Positions 36,693-49,249 of a DNA stretch of 64,000 nt are shown here, one piece after another (position 1 is the stretch's first letter; each line of letters begins with the position of its first letter). The notes beneath the pieces are model-generated. The model had not been told where the DNA came from. It was given only the letters and a program-made list of their open reading frames with translations, and ran no database searches. The position numbers and the translations under genes are program-made. Origin of the DNA: Balaenoptera acutorostrata (taxonomy: Eukaryota; Chordata; Mammalia; Artiodactyla; Balaenopteridae). The stretch spans positions 1-64,000 of the forward strand of contig NW_026645843.1 of NCBI RefSeq assembly GCF_949987535.1. Direction: 5' to 3'.

Positions 36693-36942
36693 AAAGGCAT
36701 CTTCCTACGTCGAAAACAGGCATGAGAAACCCAGAAGATGGTACACCGTGTGATCGGGAAAGGTTTCTAAAACGCACCTCATTTCTCATCTCCTTTGCTC
36801 GGGTTCGCCATTCCAGCCGATTTACTAGCCATCTCCCTCCTTGGAGAATCAGCACCTTTAACCTCCTGTTCCGTACAGGTTGCAATTTGTCCTGAGGATG
36901 AACGGGAAGAGGGGGAACCAATGAGAGACTAGCTCTAGGTGT
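35185..36942 (+). repeat. Satellite unit 21 (B domain, type c, duplicate of unit 20)
   Basis: 1,758 bp. I see no difference from unit 20 up to 36692. After that the 3' 250 bp switch to A type (gttcaaaggcatc, ctacgtcgaaaacaggc, tcctttgctcggg). Confidence 0.96.
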
Positions 36943-38701
36943 TGGGACAGGCACAGGTCACTCTATTTTCCCATCAGGAAGAAGAATTAAGCACAAGCTC
37001 AGCCTGCCCCCCAGAACCAGAAGAGGGCCTGAAGCAATCCTGCGCTTTTGCGGCCAGCTCCCAAAAAAGCGAGTTGAAAAATGGAGCTCAGGGGCACTGC
37101 AATTCACAAACCTGCAGAGTTTTAAATGATACCTCTCGTCCACAAATATATGAAGGGAAGGCAACGAAGAGGCTTTGAAAGCAAGGCAGAATTGCAGGAA
37201 ACAGATTTCAGGAGGTAGATTCGAATCGCCTTGAAAGCACCTGAAAAGCGGCAAAACGTGGACAATGATGCCCTTGGCCAAAAAGGGCGTATGCGTTTTT
37301 TCCTGAATATATTCAGGAAAAAACGCATACGCCCTTTTTGGCCAACCAAGCCACCTGGAAAGGCCAATCAGCGCTCCAACGAAGTCTCGCTTCCCAGCGG
37401 GCAAAAGGGCCATGCGGAAAAAAGTGTCCAAACCAGAAATGCAGGACCGGCCATGGAGAAATGGGAGCCTTGCTACGCTGATGGGTGGGATGTAAATTGC
37501 CAACAGCCACTCTGGAGAAGTGTACGGTGTGTTCTGAAACATCTAAAAAACACAGCTTGGAGAGCATAGGGCACTTCCACTCATGGGCGTATAAATTGGG
37601 AAAACTAAAAATCAGCAAGACACAGGCATCCCAAAATTTAGGGCTGCTCTGTTGACAAGAACCCCCACTTCATTACACCTTAAATATCCTAGGAAAGAGA
37701 AAAATGGATAAAGAAGTTGGGGTCCTCATGTACAATGGAATATCACTCAGCCATGAAATCAACGTCATAAGGCTAGTAGCAGCACGATGAGTGGATTTAG
37801 GTACGACGATTCTAAGTGAAATAAGTCACAGAGAAAAAGACACTTATCATAAGATATCACTTATAGAGGGAATGTCAAAACCGCTACACTTGAACTGAAT
37901 TGCAAAACAGAACAGAGTCACACGTTTAGGAAACACACTATGGCTGCTGAACGGGAAAGGTGAGGTGGGGTGATGCATAAAACAAGGGTTTCAAATTAGC
38001 TCAGATACCGTTCCATAAACCCAATATGTAATAGACAAGACCTATTCCTTGCTCAGTGAACTGGACTCAACAACCCCTATTCACCGCACAAGAATATATC
38101 TGACTAGTAAGAATCTTCAAACCTATGTATTGATAGCTCTCTGTAAGTGAGTCAAGGGGGTGTAAAGCGGCATAAACACAGCCGTGCAAAGCAGCTAAAC
38201 CCCATTATAAAAATAAATTACTTTTCAAAACCCGTGAAACAAAGACAGTGAAAGAGAGAGAAATTCTTACAAAATTCGTTCAGGGGCTGTGATGCAACCT
38301 GGATTGACCATATCTAGACCCACAGCTGATTGAGACATAAGGGTGGACACTCTTGGGGCTGAGAGGTTCGGTGAGGTTGGATGAGCCAACGCAGACCCTT
38401 TCAAGTAATACTGCATGGTACCCATCCCATGGGTCCCAAATCTCCAGGTTCCAGGGCATCTTCCTACATCGAAAACATGCATGAGAAACCCAGAAGATGG
38501 TACACCGTGTGATCGGGAAAGGTTTCTAAAACGCACCTCATTTCTCAACTCCTTGGCTCGGGTTCGCCATTCCAGCCGATTTACTAGCCATCTCCCTCTT
38601 TGGAGAATCAGCAACTTTAACCTCCTGTTCCGTACAGGTTGCAATTTGTCCTGAGGATGAACGGGAAGAGGGGGAACCAATGAGAGACTAGCTCTAGGTG
38701 T
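36943..38701 (+). repeat. Satellite unit 22 (type a; 5' half A-like)
   Basis: 1,759 bp, perfect palindrome at 37274. From the end of unit 21 (36.69 kb) to about 37.84 kb it carries A markers (ggccaatcag, aattgggaaaac, gtacctctc). It then turns B-like (ttatcataag, ttgctcag, ttccagggcatc, ccctctttggag). Private: aatatatgaaggg and tccaacgaagtc. Confidence 0.96.
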
Positions 38702-40458
38702 TGGGACAGGCACGGGTCACTCTATTTTCCCATCAGGAAGAAGAATTAAGCACAAGCTCAGCCTGCCCCCCAGAACCAGAAGAGGGCCTGAAGCAATCCT
38801 GCGCTTTTGCGGCCAGCTCCCAAAAAAGCGAGTTGAAAAATGGAGCTCAGGGGCCCTGCAATTCACAAACCTGCAGAGTTTTAAATGATAACTCTCGTCC
38901 ACAAATATATTAAGGGAAGGCAACGAAGAGGCTTTGAAAACAAGGCAGAATTGCAGGAAACAAATTTCAGGAGGTAGATTTGAATCGCCTTGAAAGCACA
39001 TGAAAAGCGGCAAATCGTGAACAATGATGCCCTTGGCCAAAAAGGGCGTATGCGTTTTTTCCTGAATATATTCAGGAAAAAACGCATACGCCCTTTTTGG
39101 CCAACCAAGCAACCTGGAAAGGCAAATCAGCGCTCCAAAGAAGTCTCGCTTCCCAGCGGGCAAAAGGGCCATGCGGAAAAAAGTGTCCAAACCAGAAATG
39201 CAGGACCGGCCATGGAGAAATGGGAGCCTTGCTACGCTGATGGGTGGGATGTAAATTGCCAACAGCCACTCTGGAGAAGTGTACGGTGGGTTCTGAAACA
39301 TCTAAAAAACACAGCTTGGAGAGCATAGGGCACTTCCACTCATGGGCGTATAAATTGGAAAACTAAAAATCAGCAAGACACAGGCACTCCAAAGGTTAGG
39401 GCTGCTCTGTTGACAAGAACCCCCACTTCATTACACCTTAAATATCCTAGGAAAGAGAAAAATGGATAAAGAAGTTGTGGTCCTCATGTACAATGGAATA
39501 TCACTCAGCCATGAAATCAACTTCATAAGGCTAGAAGCAGCACGATGAGAGGATTTAGGTACGATGATTCTAAGTGAAATAAGTCACACAGAAAAAGACA
39601 CTTATCATAAGATATCACTTATAGAGGGAATGTAAAAACCGCTACACTTGAACTGAATTGCAAAACAGAACAGAGTCACACGTTTAGGAAACACACTATG
39701 GCTGCTGAACGGGAAAGGTGAGGTGGGGTGATGCATAAAACAAGGGTTTCAAATTAGCTCAGATACCGTTCCATAAACCCAATATGTAACAGACAAGACC
39801 TATTCCTTTTTAGTGAACTGGACTCAACACCCCCTATTCACCGCACAAGAATATATCTGACTAGTAAGAATCTTCAAACCTATGTATTGATATCTCTCTG
39901 TAAGTGAGTCAAGGGGGTGTAAAGCGGCAGAAACACAGCCGTGCAAAGCAGCTAAACCCCATTATAAAAATAAATTACTTTTCAAAACCCGTGAAACAAA
40001 GACAGTGAAAGAGAGAGAAATTCTTACAAAATTCGTTCAGGGGCTGTGATGCAACCTGGATTGACCATATCTAGACCCACAGCTGATTGAGACATAAGGG
40101 TGGACACTCTTGGGGCTGAGAGGTTCGGTGAGGTTGGGTGAGCCAACGCAGACCCTTTCAAGTAATACTGCATGGTACCCATCCCATGGGTCCCAAATCT
40201 CCAGGTTCCAGGGCATCTTCCTACATCGAAAACATGCATGAGAAACCAAGAAGATGGTACACCGTGTGATCGGGAAAGGTTTCTAAAACGCACCTCATTT
40301 CTCAACTCCTTGGCTCGGGTTAGCCATTCCAGCCGATTTACTAGCCATCTCCCTCCTTGGAGAATCAGCACCTTTAATCTCCTGTTCCATACAGGTTGCA
40401 ATTTGTCCTGAGGATGAACGGGAAGAGGGGGAACCAATGAGAGACTAGCTCTAGGTGT
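38702..40458 (+). repeat. Satellite unit 23 (type b)
   Basis: 1,757 bp: the two one-base losses typical of b (aattggaaaac and tttttagtg) explain the length. Markers: ggggccctgc, gcaaatcgtgaac, tcaacttcataaggctagaa. Perfect palindrome at 39033. First unit of the clear trimer. Confidence 0.96.
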
Positions 40459-42216
40459 TGGGACAGGCACAGGTCACTCTATTTTCCCATCAGGAAGAAG
40501 AATTAAGCACAAGCTCAGCCTGCCCCCCAGAACCAGAAGAGGGCCTGAAGCAATCCTGCGCTTTTGCGGCCAGCTCCCAAAAAAGCGAGTTGAAAAATGG
40601 AGCTCAGGGGCACTGCAATTCACAAACCTGCAGAGTTTTAAATGATAACTCTCGTCCACAAATATAGTAAGGGATGGCAACGAAGAGGCTTTGAAAACAA
40701 GGCAGAATTGCAGGAAACAGATTTCAGGAGGTAGATTCGAATCGCCTTGAAAGCACATGAAAAGCAGCAAAACGTGGACAATGATGCCCTTGGCCAAAAA
40801 GGGCGTATGCGTTTTTTCCTGAATATATTCAGGAAAAAACACATACGCCCTTTTTGGCCAACCAAGCCACCTGGAAAGGCAAATCAGCGCTCCAAAGAAG
40901 TCTCGCTTCCCAGCGGGCAAAAGGGCCATGCGGAAAAAAGTGTCCAAACCAGAAATGCAGGACCGGCCATGGAGAAATGGGAGCCTTGCTACGCTGATGG
41001 GTGGGATGTAAATTGCCAACAGCCACTCTGGAGAAGTGTACGGTGTATTCTGAAACATCTAAAAAACACAGCTTGGAGAGCATAGGGCACTTCCACTCAT
41101 GGGCGTATAAATTGGAAAACTAAAAATCAGCAAGACACAGGCACCCCAAAGTTTAGGGCTGCTCTGTTGACAAGAACCCCCACTTCATTACACCTTAAAT
41201 ATCCTAGGAAAGAGAAAAATGGATAAAGAAGTTGGGGTCCTCATGTACAATGGAATATCACTCAGCCATGAAATCAACGTCATAAGGCTAGTAGCAGCAC
41301 GATGAGTGGATTTAGGTACGACGATTCTAAGTGAAATAAGTCACACAGAAAAAGACACTTATCATAAGATATCACTTATAGAGGGAATGTAGAAACCGCT
41401 ACACTTGAACTGAATTGCAAAACAGAACAGAGTCACACGTTTAGGAAACACACTATGGCTGCTGAACGGGAAAGGTGAGGTGGGGTGATGCATAAAACAA
41501 GGGTTTCAAATTAGCTCAGATACCATTCCATAAACCCAATATGTAATAGACAAGACCTATTCCTTGCTCAGTGAACTGGACTCAACACCCCCTATTCACC
41601 GCACAAGAATATATCTGACTAGTAAGAATCTTCAAACCTATGTATTGATAGCTCTCTGTAAGTGAGTCAAGGGGGTGTAAAGCGGCATAAACACAGCCGT
41701 GAAAAGCAGCTAAACCCCATTATAAAAATAAATTACTTTTCAAAACCCGTGAAACAAAGACAGTGAAAGAGAGAGAAATTCTTACAAAATTCGTTCATGG
41801 GCTGTGATGCAACCTGGATTGACCATATCTAGACCCACAGCTGATTGAGACATAAGGGTGGACACTCTTGGGGCTGAGAGGTTCGGTGAGGTTGGGTGAG
41901 CCAACGCAGACCCTTTCAAGTAATACTGCATGGTAGCCATCCCATGGGTCCCAAATCCCCAGGTTCAAGGGCATCTTCCTACATCGAAAACATGCATGAG
42001 AAACCCAGAAGATGGTACACCGTGTGATCGGGAAAGGTTTCTAAAACGCACCTCATTTCTCATCTCCTTGGCTCGGGTTCGCCATTCCAGCCAATTTACT
42101 AGCCATCTCCCTCCTTGGAGAATCAGCACCTTTAACCTCCTGTTCCGTACAGGTTGCAATTTGTCCTGAGGATGAACGGGAAGAGGGGGAACCAATGAGA
42201 GACTAGCTCTAGGTGT
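40459..42216 (+). repeat. Satellite unit 24 (type c)
   Basis: 1,758 bp. Markers: aatatagtaagggatggc, aagcagcaaaacg, aaacacatacg, ccaagccacctgg, ggtgtattctg, gttcatgggctg, atggtagccatcc, aatccccagg. Returns as unit 27, 5,274 bp later. Confidence 0.96.
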
Positions 42217-43975
42217 TGGGACAGGCACAGGTCACTCTATTTTCCCATCAGGAAGAAGAATTAAGCACAAGCTCAGCCTGCCCCCCAGAACCAGAAGAGG
42301 GCCTGAAGCAATCCTGCGCTTTTGCGGCCAGCTCCCAAAAAAGCGAGTTGAAAAATGGAGCTCAGGGGCACTGCAATTCACAAACCTGCAGAGTTTTAAA
42401 TGATACCTCTCGTCCACAAATATATTAAGGGAAGGCAACGAAGAGGCTTTGAAAACAAGGCAGAATTGCAGGAAACAGATTTCAGGAGGTAGATTCGAAT
42501 CGCCTTGAAAGCACATGAAAAGCGGCAAAACGTGGACAATGATGCCCTTGGCCAAAAAGGGCGTATGCGTTTTTTCCTGAATATATTCAGGAAAAAACGC
42601 ATACGCCCTTTTTGGCCAACCAAGCAACCTGGAAAGGCCAATCAGCGCTCCAAAGAAGTCTCGCTTCCCAGCGGGCAAAAGGGCCATGCGGAAAAAAGTG
42701 TCCAAACCAGAAAAGCAGTACCGGCCATGGAGAAATGGGAGCCTTGCTAGGCTGATGGGTGGGATGTAAATTGCCCACAGCCACTCTGGAGAAGTGTACG
42801 GTGTGTCCTGAAATATCTAAAAAACACAGCTTGGAGAGCATAGGGCACTTCCACTCATGGGCGTATAAATTGGGAAAACTAAAAATCAGCAAGACAAAGG
42901 CACCCCAAATTTGAGGGCTGCTCTGTTGACAAGAACCCCCACTTCATTACCCCTTCAATATACTAGGAAAGAGAAAAATGGATAAAGAAGTTGTGGTCCT
43001 CATGTGCAATGGAATATCACTCAGCCATGAAATCAACGTCATAAGGCTAGTAGCAGCACGATGAGTGGATTTAGGTACGACGATTCTAAGTGAAATAAGT
43101 CACACAGAAAAAGACACTTATCATAAGATATCACTTATAGAGGGAATGTAAAAACCGCTACACTTGAACTGAATTGCAAAACAGAACAGAGTCACACGTT
43201 TAGGAAACACACTATGGCTGCTGAACGGGAAAGGTGAGGTGGGGTGATGCATAAAACAAGGGTTTCAAATTAGCTCAGATACCGTTCCATAAACCCAATA
43301 TGTAATAGACAAGACCTATTCCTTGCTCAGTGAACTGGACTCAACACCCCCTATTCACCGCACAAGAATATATCTGACTAGTAAGAATCTTCAAACCTAT
43401 GTATTGATATCTCTCTGGAAGTGAGTCAAGGGGGTGTAAAGCGGCATAAACACAGCCGTGAAAAGCAGCTAAACCCCATTATAAAAATAAATTACTTTTC
43501 AAAACCCGTGAAACAAAGACAGTGAAAGAGAGAGAAATTCTTACAAAATTCGTTCAGGGGCTGTGATGCAACCTGGATTGACCATATCTAGACCCACAGC
43601 TGATTGAGACATAAGGGTGGACACTCTTGGGGCTGAGAGGTTCGGTGAGGTTGGGTGAGCCAACGCAGACCCTTTCAAGTAATACTGCATGGTACCCATC
43701 CCATGGGTCCCAAATCTCCAGGTTCAAGGGCATCTTCCTACATCGAAAACATGCATGAGAAACCAAGAAGATGGTACACCGTGTGATCGGGAAAGGTTTC
43801 TAAAACGCACCTCATTTCTCAACTCCTTGGCTCGGGTTAGCCATTCCAGCCGATTTACTAGCCATCTCCCTCCTTGGAGAATCAGCACCTTTAACCTCCT
43901 GTTCCATACAGGTTGCAATTTGTCCTGAGGATGAACGGGAAGAGGGGGAACCAATGAGAGACTAGCTCTAGGTGT
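42217..43975 (+). repeat. Satellite unit 25 (type a)
   Basis: 1,759 bp. Type a markers: gatacctctc, ccttgctaggctg (TAG at 42748-42750), attgcccacagcc, ggtgtgtcctgaaatatc, ccaaatttgagggc, ttaccccttcaatat. Perfect palindrome at 42548. The 3' third carries b-type variants (ctctggaag, aaaccaagaag, gggttagcc, ttccatacag). Confidence 0.96.
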
Positions 43976-45732
43976 TGGGACAGGCACAGGTCACTCTATT
44001 TTCCCATCAGGAAGAAGAATTAAGCACAAGCTCAGCCTGCCCCCCAGAACCAGAAGAGGGCCTGAAGCAATCCTGCGCTTTTGCGGCCAGCTCCCAAAAA
44101 AGCGAGTTGAAAAATGGAGCTCAGGGGCCCTGCAATTCACAAAACTGCAGAGTTTTAAATGATAACTCTCGTCCACAAATATATTAAGGGAAGGCAACGA
44201 AGAGGCTTTGAAAACAAGGCAGAATTGCAGGAAACAAATTTCAGGAGGTAGATTCGAATCGCCTTGAAAGCACATGAAAAGCGGCAAATCGTGAACAATG
44301 ATGCCCTTGGCCAAAAAGGGCGTATGCGTTTTTTCCTGAATATATTCAGGAAAAAACGCATACGCCCTTTTTGGCCAACCAAGCAACCTGGAAAGGCAAA
44401 TCAGCGCTCCAAAGAAGTCTCGCTTCCCAGCGGGCAAAAGGGCCATGCGGAAAAAAGTGTCCAAACCAGAAATGCAGGACCGGCCATGGAGAAATGGGAG
44501 CCTTGCTACGCTGATGGGTGGGATGTAAATTGCCAACAGCCACTCTGGAGAAGTGTACGGTGTGTTCTGAAACATCTAAAAAACACAGCTTGGAGAGCAT
44601 AGGGCACTTCCACTCATGGGCGTATAAATTGGAAAACTAAAAATCAGCAAGACACAGGCACCCCAAAGTTTAGGGCTGCTCTGTTGACAAGAACCCCCAC
44701 TTCATTACACCTTAAATATCCTAGGAAAGAGAAAAATGGATAAAGAAGTTGTGGTCCTCATGTACAATGGAATATCACTCAGCCATGAAATCAACTTCAT
44801 AAGGCTAGAAGCAGCACGATGAGAGGATTTAGGTACGACGAGTCTAAGTGAAATAAGTCACACAGAAAAAGACACTTATCATAAGATATCACTTATAGAG
44901 GGAATGTAAAAACCGCTACACTTGAACTGAATTGCAAAACAGAACAGAGTCACACATTTAGAAAACACACTATGGCTGCTGAACGGGAAAGGTGAGGTGG
45001 GGTGATGCATAAAACAAGGGTTTCAAATTAGCTCAGATACCGTTCCATAAACCCAATATGTAACAGACAAGACCTATTCCTTTTTAGTGAACTGGACTCA
45101 ACACCCCCTATTCACCGCACAAGAATATATCTGACTAGTAAGAATCTTCAAACCTATGTATTGATATCTCTCTGGAAGTGAGTCAAGGGGGTGTAAAGCG
45201 GCATAAACACAGCCGTGAAAAGCAGCTAAACCCCATTATAAAAATAAATTACTTTTCAAAACCCGTGAAACAAAGACAGTGAAAGAGAGAGAAATTCTTA
45301 CAAAATTCGTTCAGGGGCTGTGATGCAACGTGGATTGACCATATCTAGACCCACAGCTGATTGAGACATAAGGGTGGACACTCTTGGGGCTGAGAGGTTC
45401 GGTGAGGTTGGGTGAGCCAACGCAGACCCTTTCAAGTAATACTGCATGGTACCCATCCCATGGGTCCCAAATCTCCAGGTTCCAGGGCATCTTCCTACAT
45501 CGAAAACAGGCATGAGAAACCAAGAAGATGGTACACCGTGTGATCGGGAAAGGTTTCTAAAACGCACCTCATTTCTCAACTCCTTGGCTCGGGTTAGCCA
45601 TTCCAGCCGATTTACTAGCCATCTCCCTCCTTGGAGAATCAGCACCTTTAACCTCCTGTTCCATACAGGTTGCAATTTGTCCTGAGGATGAACGGGAAGA
45701 GGGGGAACCAATGAGAGACTAGCTCTAGGTGT
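43976..45732 (+). repeat. Satellite unit 26 (type b)
   Basis: 1,757 bp with both b-type deletions. Perfect palindrome at 44307. Adds gacgagtctaag near 44837, kept in later b units. A private g for c in gcaacgtggattg near 45328. Confidence 0.96.
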
Positions 45733-47490
45733 TGGGACAGGCACAGGTCACTCTATTTTCCCATCAGGAAGAAGAATTAAGCACAAGCTCAGCCTGCCCC
45801 CCAGAACCAGAAGAGGGCCTGAAGCAATCCTGCGCTTTTGCGGCCAGCTCCCAAAAAAGCGAGTTGAAAAATGGAGCTCAGGGGCACTGCAATTCACAAA
45901 CCTGCAGAGTTTTAAATGATAACTCTCGTCCACAAATATAGTAAGGGATGGCAACGAAGAGGCTTTGAAAACAAGGCAGAATTGCAGGAAACAGATTTCA
46001 GGAGGTAGATTCGAATCGCCTTGAAAGCACATGAAAAGCAGCAAAACGTGGACAATGATGCCCTTGGCCAAAAAGGGCGTATGCGTTTTTTCCTGAATAT
46101 ATTCAGGAAAAAACACATACGCCCTTTTTGGCCAACCAAGCCACCTGGAAAGGCAAATCAGCGCTCCAAAGAAGTCTCGCTTCCCAGCGGGCAAAAGGGC
46201 CATGCGGAAAAAAGTGTCCAAACCAGAAATGCAGGACCGGCCATGGAGAAATGGGAGCCTTGCTACGCTGATGGGTGGGATGTAAATTGCCAACAGCCAC
46301 TCTGGAGAAGTGTACGGTGTATTCTGAAACATCTAAAAAACACAGCTTGGAGAGCATAGGGCACTTCCACTCATGGGCGTATAAATTGGAAAACTAAAAA
46401 TCAGCAAGACACAGGCACCCCAAAGTTTAGGGCTGCTCTGTTGACAAGAACCCCCACTTCATTACACCTTAAATATCCTAGGAAAGAGAAAAATGGATAA
46501 AGAAGTTGGGGTCCTCATGTACAATGGAATATCACTCAGCCATGAAATCAACGTCATAAGGCTAGTAGCAGCACGATGAGTGGATTTAGGTACGACGATT
46601 CTAAGTGAAATAAGTCACACAGAAAAAGACACTTATCATAAGATATCACTTATAGAGGGAATGTAGAAACCGCTACACTTGAACTGAATTGCAAAACAGA
46701 ACAGAGTCACACGTTTAGGAAACACACTATGGCTGCTGAACGGGAAAGGTGAGGTGGGGTGATGCATAAAACAAGGGTTTCAAATTAGCTCAGATACCAT
46801 TCCATAAACCCAATATGTAATAGACAAGACCTATTCCTTGCTCAGTGAACTGGACTCAACACCCCCTATTCACCGCACAAGAATATATCTGACTAGTAAG
46901 AATCTTCAAACCTATGTATTGATAGCTCTCTGTAAGTGAGTCAAGGGGGTGTAAAGCGGCAAAAACACAGCCGTGAAAAGCAGCTAAACCCCATTATAAA
47001 AATAAATTACTTTTCAAAACCCGTGAAACAAAGACAGTGAAAGAGAGAGAAATTCTTACAAAATTCGTTCATGGGCTGTGATGCAACCTGGATTGACCAT
47101 ATCTAGACCCACAGCTGATTGAGACATAAGGGTGGACACTCTTGGGGCTGAGAGGTTCGGTGAGGTTGGGTGAGCCAACGCAGACCCTTTCAAGTAATAC
47201 TGCATGGTACCCATCCCATGGGTCCCAAATCCCCAGGTTCAAGGGCATCTTCCTACATCGAAAACATGCATGAGAAACCCAGAAGATGGTACACCGTGTG
47301 ATCGGGAAAGGTTTCTAAAACGCACCTCATTTCTCATCTCCTTGGCTCGGGTTCGCCATTCCAGCCGATTTACTAGCCATCTCCCTCCTTGGAGAATCAG
47401 CACCTTTAACCTCCTGTTCCGTACAGGTTGCAATTTGTCCTGAGGATGAACGGGAAAAGGGGGAACCAATGAGAGACTAGCTCTAGGTGT
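45733..47490 (+). repeat. Satellite unit 27 (type c)
   Basis: 1,758 bp. Repeats the unit 24 markers, including aatatagtaagggatggc, ggtgtattctg and gttcatgggctg. Near 46961 has cggcaaaaacac; the 3' end has gggaaaagggg. Confidence 0.96.
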
Positions 47491-49249
47491 TGGGACAGGC
47501 ACAGGTCACTCTATTTTCCCATCAGGAAGAAGAATTAAGCACAAGCTCAGCCTGCCCCCCAGAACCAGAAGAGGGCCTGAAGCAATCCTGCGCTTTTGCG
47601 GCCAGCTCCCAAAAAAGCGAGTTGAAAAATGGAGCTCAGGGGCACTGCAATTCACAAACCTGCAGAGTTTTAAATGATACCTCTCGTCCACAAATATATT
47701 AAGGGAAGGCAACGAAGAGGCTTTGAAAACAAGGCAGAATTGCAGGAAACAGATTTCAGGAGGTAGATTCGAATCGCCTTGAAAGCACATGAAAAGCGGC
47801 AAAACGTGGACAATGATGCCCTTGGCCAAAAAGGGCGTATGCGTTTTTTCCTGAATATATTCAGGAAAAAACGCATACGCCCTTTTTGGCCAAACAAGCA
47901 CCCTGGAAAGGCAAATCAGCGCTCCAAAGAAGTCTCGCTTCCCAGCGGGCAAAAGGGCCATGCGGAAAAAAGTGTCCAAACCAGAAATGCAGGACCGGCC
48001 ATGGAGAAATGGGAGCCTTGCTAGGCTGATGGGTGGGATGTAAATTGCCCACAGCCACTCTGGAGAAGTGTACGGTGTGTCCTGAAATATCTAAAAAACA
48101 CAGCTTGGAGAGCATAGGGCACTTCCACTCATGGGCGTATAAATTGGGAAAACTAAAAATCAGCAAGACAAAGGCACCCCAAATTTGAGGGCTGCTCTGT
48201 TGACAAGAACCCCCACTTCATTACCCCTTCAATATCCTAGGAAAGAGAAAAATGGATAAAGAAGTTGTGGTCCTCATGTGCAATGGAATATCACTCAGCC
48301 ATGAAATCAACGTCATAAGGCTAGTAGCAGCACGATGAGTGGATTTAGGTACGACGATTCTAAGTGAAATAAGTCACACAGAAAAAGACACTTATCATAA
48401 GATATCACTTATAGAGGGAATGTAAAAACCGCTACACTTGAACTGAATTGCAAAACAGAACAGAGTCACACGTTTAGGAAACACACTATGGCTGCTGAAC
48501 GGGAAAGGTGAGGTGGGGTGATGCATAAAACAAGGGTTTCAAATTAGCTCAGATACCGTTCCATAAACCCAATATGTAATAGACAAGACCTATTCCTTGC
48601 TCAGTGAACTGGACTCAACACCCCCTATTCACCGCACAAGAATATATCTGACTAGTAAGAATCTTCAAACCTATGTATTGATAGCTCTCTGTAAGTGAGT
48701 CAAGGGGGTGTAAAGCGGCATAAACACAGCCGTGCAAAGCAGCTAAACCCCATTATAAAAATAAATTACTTTTCAAAACCCGTGAAACAAAGACAGTGAA
48801 AGAGAGAGAAATTCTTACAAAATTCGTTCAGGGGCTGTGATGCAACCTGGATTGACCATATCTAGACCCACAGCTGATTGAGACATAAGGGTGGACACTC
48901 TTGGGGCTGAGAGGTTCGGTGAGGTTGGGTGAGCCAACGCAGACCCTTTCAAGTAATACTGCATGGTACCCATCCCATGGGTCCCAAATCTCCAGGTTCC
49001 AGGGCATCTTCCTACATCGAAAACATGCATGAGAAACCCAGAAGATGGTACACCGTGTGATCGGGAAAGGTTTCTAAAACGCACCTCATTTCTCATCTCC
49101 ATGGCTCGGGTTCGCCATTCCACCCGATTTACAAGCCATCTCCCTCTTTGGAGAATCAGCAACTTTAACCTCCTGTTCCGTACAGGTTGCAATTTGTCCT
49201 GAGGATGAACGGGAAGAGGGGGAACCAATGAGAGACTAGCTCTAGGTGT
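47491..49249 (+). repeat. Satellite unit 28 (type a)
   Basis: 1,759 bp. Type a markers as in unit 25 (ccttgctaggctg, ccaaatttgagggc), plus aagcaccctgg, shared with units 30 and 32. Perfect palindrome at 47822. The 3' end resembles unit 22 (gttccagggc, ccctctttggag) with ttacaagcc. Confidence 0.96.

Larger units (their letters stand above)
38702..49249 (+). repeat. Trimeric higher-order repeat b-c-a, two copies of 5,274 bp
   Basis: Units 23-25 (38702-43975) and 26-28 (43976-49249) are each exactly 5,274 bp, with lengths 1,757, 1,758 and 1,759 in the same order and the same type-specific variants. Units three apart resemble each other more than neighbours do, which is the definition of a higher-order repeat, as known in primate alpha satellite. 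Exceptions lie in the 3' thirds of units 25 and 28, which differ. Confidence 0.9.
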
